From positions 1 to 7,417 of the forward strand of contig JAQSWC010000084.1 in assembly GCA_029266815.1 (NCBI GenBank): DNA of 7,417 nucleotides. The letters are read 5' to 3'. Under the pieces are notes generated by a model. That model saw only the letters and a list, made by a program, of their open reading frames with translations. It was not told the origin of the DNA and searched no databases. Positions 6,111-7,417 of the stretch are shown here, one piece after another (position 1 is the first letter of the stretch; the number at the start of each line of letters is the position of its first letter). This DNA is from Paucimonas sp. (GTDB lineage: Bacteria; Pseudomonadota; Gammaproteobacteria; Burkholderiales; Burkholderiaceae_D). The translations under genes were made by a program, and so were the position numbers.

Positions 6111-7417
6111 GCGATGCCTTTCCCGGCGTCTTCGTCGATCAGTTCGGTTTCCGGCTGGCGTGCTTGGGCTTGGTAGAGCTTGTAATAGGCGCCTTCACGC
6201 GCCAGCAGTTCCTCGTGATGTCCGACCTCGACGATCTGACCCTTATCTAGTACCACCAGACGATCAGCCTTTCGCAGCGTGGACAGACGGTGCGCAATCG
6301 CGATGGTGGTGCGGCCGCGAACCAGATTGTCCAGGGCCTTCTGTATTTCCTTTTCGGTGGTTGTATCGACCGACGATGTGGCTTCATCCAGGATCAGCAG
6401 TTGCGGATCGATCAGCAGCGCGCGCGCGATGGAGATGCGCTGGCGTTCGCCGCCCGACAAGGTCTGTCCACGTTCGCCGACCATCGAGTCGTAGCCGTGC
6501 GGCAGGCGCAGGATGAACTCATGCGCATGGGCCGCGCGGGCCGCCGCAATAATCTCCTTGCGAGTGGCACCCGGTCTGCCGTAAGCGATATTTTCGGCAA
6601 TGGTCCCGAAGAAGAGGAAGGGCTCCTGCAATACCAGGCCGATGTGCTGCCGGTATTCGGCAATGGGCAACGAGCGGATGTCGACGCCGTCTATCATGAT
6701 CGCTCCTTCCGACACATCGTAGAAGCGGCAGATCAGATTGACCAGCGTGCTCTTGCCGGACCCGCTGTGGCCCACCAAGCCTATCATCTCGCCCGGACGG
6801 ATGGATAGGTCGACGCCTCGTATCACCGCGCGGTTGCCGTAACGGAAGCCGATGTTGCGCAGCTCGATTTTTCCTTCTATTCGCTCCAGATGAACCGGAT
6901 TCGACGCTTCCGGCACGCTCGACACATGATCCAGGATGTCGAAGATGCGCTTGGCGCCAGCCGCAGCCTTTTGCGTGACGGAGACAATGCGGCTCATGGA
7001 ATCGAGGCGCGTGTAGAAGCGGCTGATATAAGTAAGGAACGCGGTCAGGACACCTACCGTGATGTGGTTGTGCGAAACCTGCCAGATGCCGACGGCCCAT
7101 ACGACCAGCAGGCCGATCTCGGTAAGGAAGCCGACAGTAGGCGAGAAAAGCGACCAGATCTTGTTGACCCGGTCGTTGACTGCCAGGTTGTGCTTGTTTG
7201 CTTCTCGAAAACGCGTCGCTTCGCGCTTTTCCTGCGCAAAGGCCTTCACCACGCGGATGCCCGGAATCGTATCGGCCAGAACATTGGTCACCTCCGACCA
7301 GATCCGGTCGATTTTCTCGAAGCCATAACGCAAACGGTTGCGGACCGTATGAATCATCCATGCAATGAACGGCAAAGGCAGCAGAGTCACCAATGCAAGC
7401 TTCGGATCGATGGAGAA
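6107..7417 (-). CDS. ABC exporter, fused membrane and ATPase domains (partial, N-terminus beyond the right edge)
   Basis: The frame is open to the right edge, so the visible 436 residues are the C-terminal part of a half-transporter of the ABCB/MsbA type. The TTG at 7393 is an internal Leu codon, not the start. Numbering from base 7417, membrane segments lie at about 7-24, 93-112 and 119-134, with a coupling region (TNVLADTIPGIRVVKAFAQE) after the first. The ATPase domain starts near 180 and is complete: A-loop Y193, Walker A GHSGSGKST (216-224), Q-loop Q264, signature LSGGE (320-324), Walker B LLILD (341-345) with catalytic E346, and H-loop H376. An acidic tail (ETELIDEDAGKGIA) follows. As a homodimer it would use ATP to move a substrate across the inner membrane; the substrate cannot be read from the sequence. 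Stop-start overlap with the DUF1854 gene indicates one operon. Genes further upstream in that operon lie outside the window. Confidence 0.95.
   Translation of the reverse strand, partial: FSIDPKLALVTLLPLPFIAWMIHTVRNRLRYGFEKIDRIWSEVTNVLADTIPGIRVVKAFAQEKREATRFREANKHNLAVNDRVNKIWSLFSPTVGFLTEIGLLVVWAVGIWQVSHNHITVGVLTAFLTYISRFYTRLDSMSRIVSVTQKAAAGAKRIFDILDHVSSVPEASNPVHLERIEGKIELRNIGFRYGNRAVIRGVDLSIRPGEMIGLVGHSGSGKSTLVNLICRFYDVSEGAIMIDGVDIRSLPIAEYRQHIGLVLQEPFLFFGTIAENIAYGRPGATRKEIIAAARAAHAHEFILRLPHGYDSMVGERGQTLSGGERQRISIARALLIDPQLLILDEATSSVDTTTEKEIQKALDNLVRGRTTIAIAHRLSTLRKADRLVVLDKGQIVEVGHHEELLAREGAYYKLYQAQARQPETELIDEDAGKGIA

Noticed and set aside
5722..6516. A 264-codon + strand frame spanning the DUF1854-ABC junction
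   Set aside because: It runs antisense to two well-supported genes, is rich in Arg, Ser and Pro as shadows usually are, and has no recognisable domain.

Overview
The window is 7.4 kb of moderately GC-rich, gene-dense bacterial chromosome. Protein style and gene combination suggest a betaproteobacterium of the Burkholderiales, perhaps Oxalobacteraceae (Collimonas, Herbaspirillum or Janthinobacterium-like). The main clue is a DUF1854 gene coupled to an ABC exporter, an arrangement I recall from betaproteobacterial cyanophycin loci. The genus is a guess; no rRNA, tRNA or other taxonomic marker is present.

Layout. (1) Positions 1-242, + strand: the last 80 residues of a Gfo/Idh/MocA-type oxidoreductase, closed by a symmetrical hairpin at 242-265 that can also end the converging minus-strand genes. 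(2) 291-4000, - strand: a chitin-degradation pair. A GH18 chitinase-like enzyme (350 aa) is followed 137 bases downstream by a four-domain GH20 beta-N-acetylhexosaminidase (839 aa). Both keep their catalytic acids, and neither can encode a signal peptide: in-frame stops lie 21 and 27 codons upstream with no start codon in between. (3) 4167-5039, - strand: a 290-aa response regulator with a degenerate N-terminal receiver and an intact C-terminal receiver, but no output domain. (4) 5206-5409, + strand, divergent from the regulator: a 67-aa protein carrying two DnaJ-type CxxCxGxG zinc motifs and nothing else. (5) 5410-5642: a gap between convergent genes holding two tandem copies (period 94 bases) of a double-hairpin repeat with compensatory changes in one stem. 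(6) 5643-7417, - strand: a DUF1854 protein whose start codon overlaps the stop codon of an ABC exporter (ATGA overlap). The exporter runs off the right edge.

How the genes fit together. The GH18 and GH20 enzymes form a logical two-step route from chito-oligosaccharides to GlcNAc. As leaderless proteins they may work on imported oligomers or leave by a non-Sec route. The DUF1854/ABC pair is a separate unit, probably the downstream end of a larger operon beyond the right edge. The response regulator and the small zinc protein share a 166-base divergent intergenic region, and no functional link to the chitin genes can be shown. No phage, IS element, CRISPR array or RNA gene was found.
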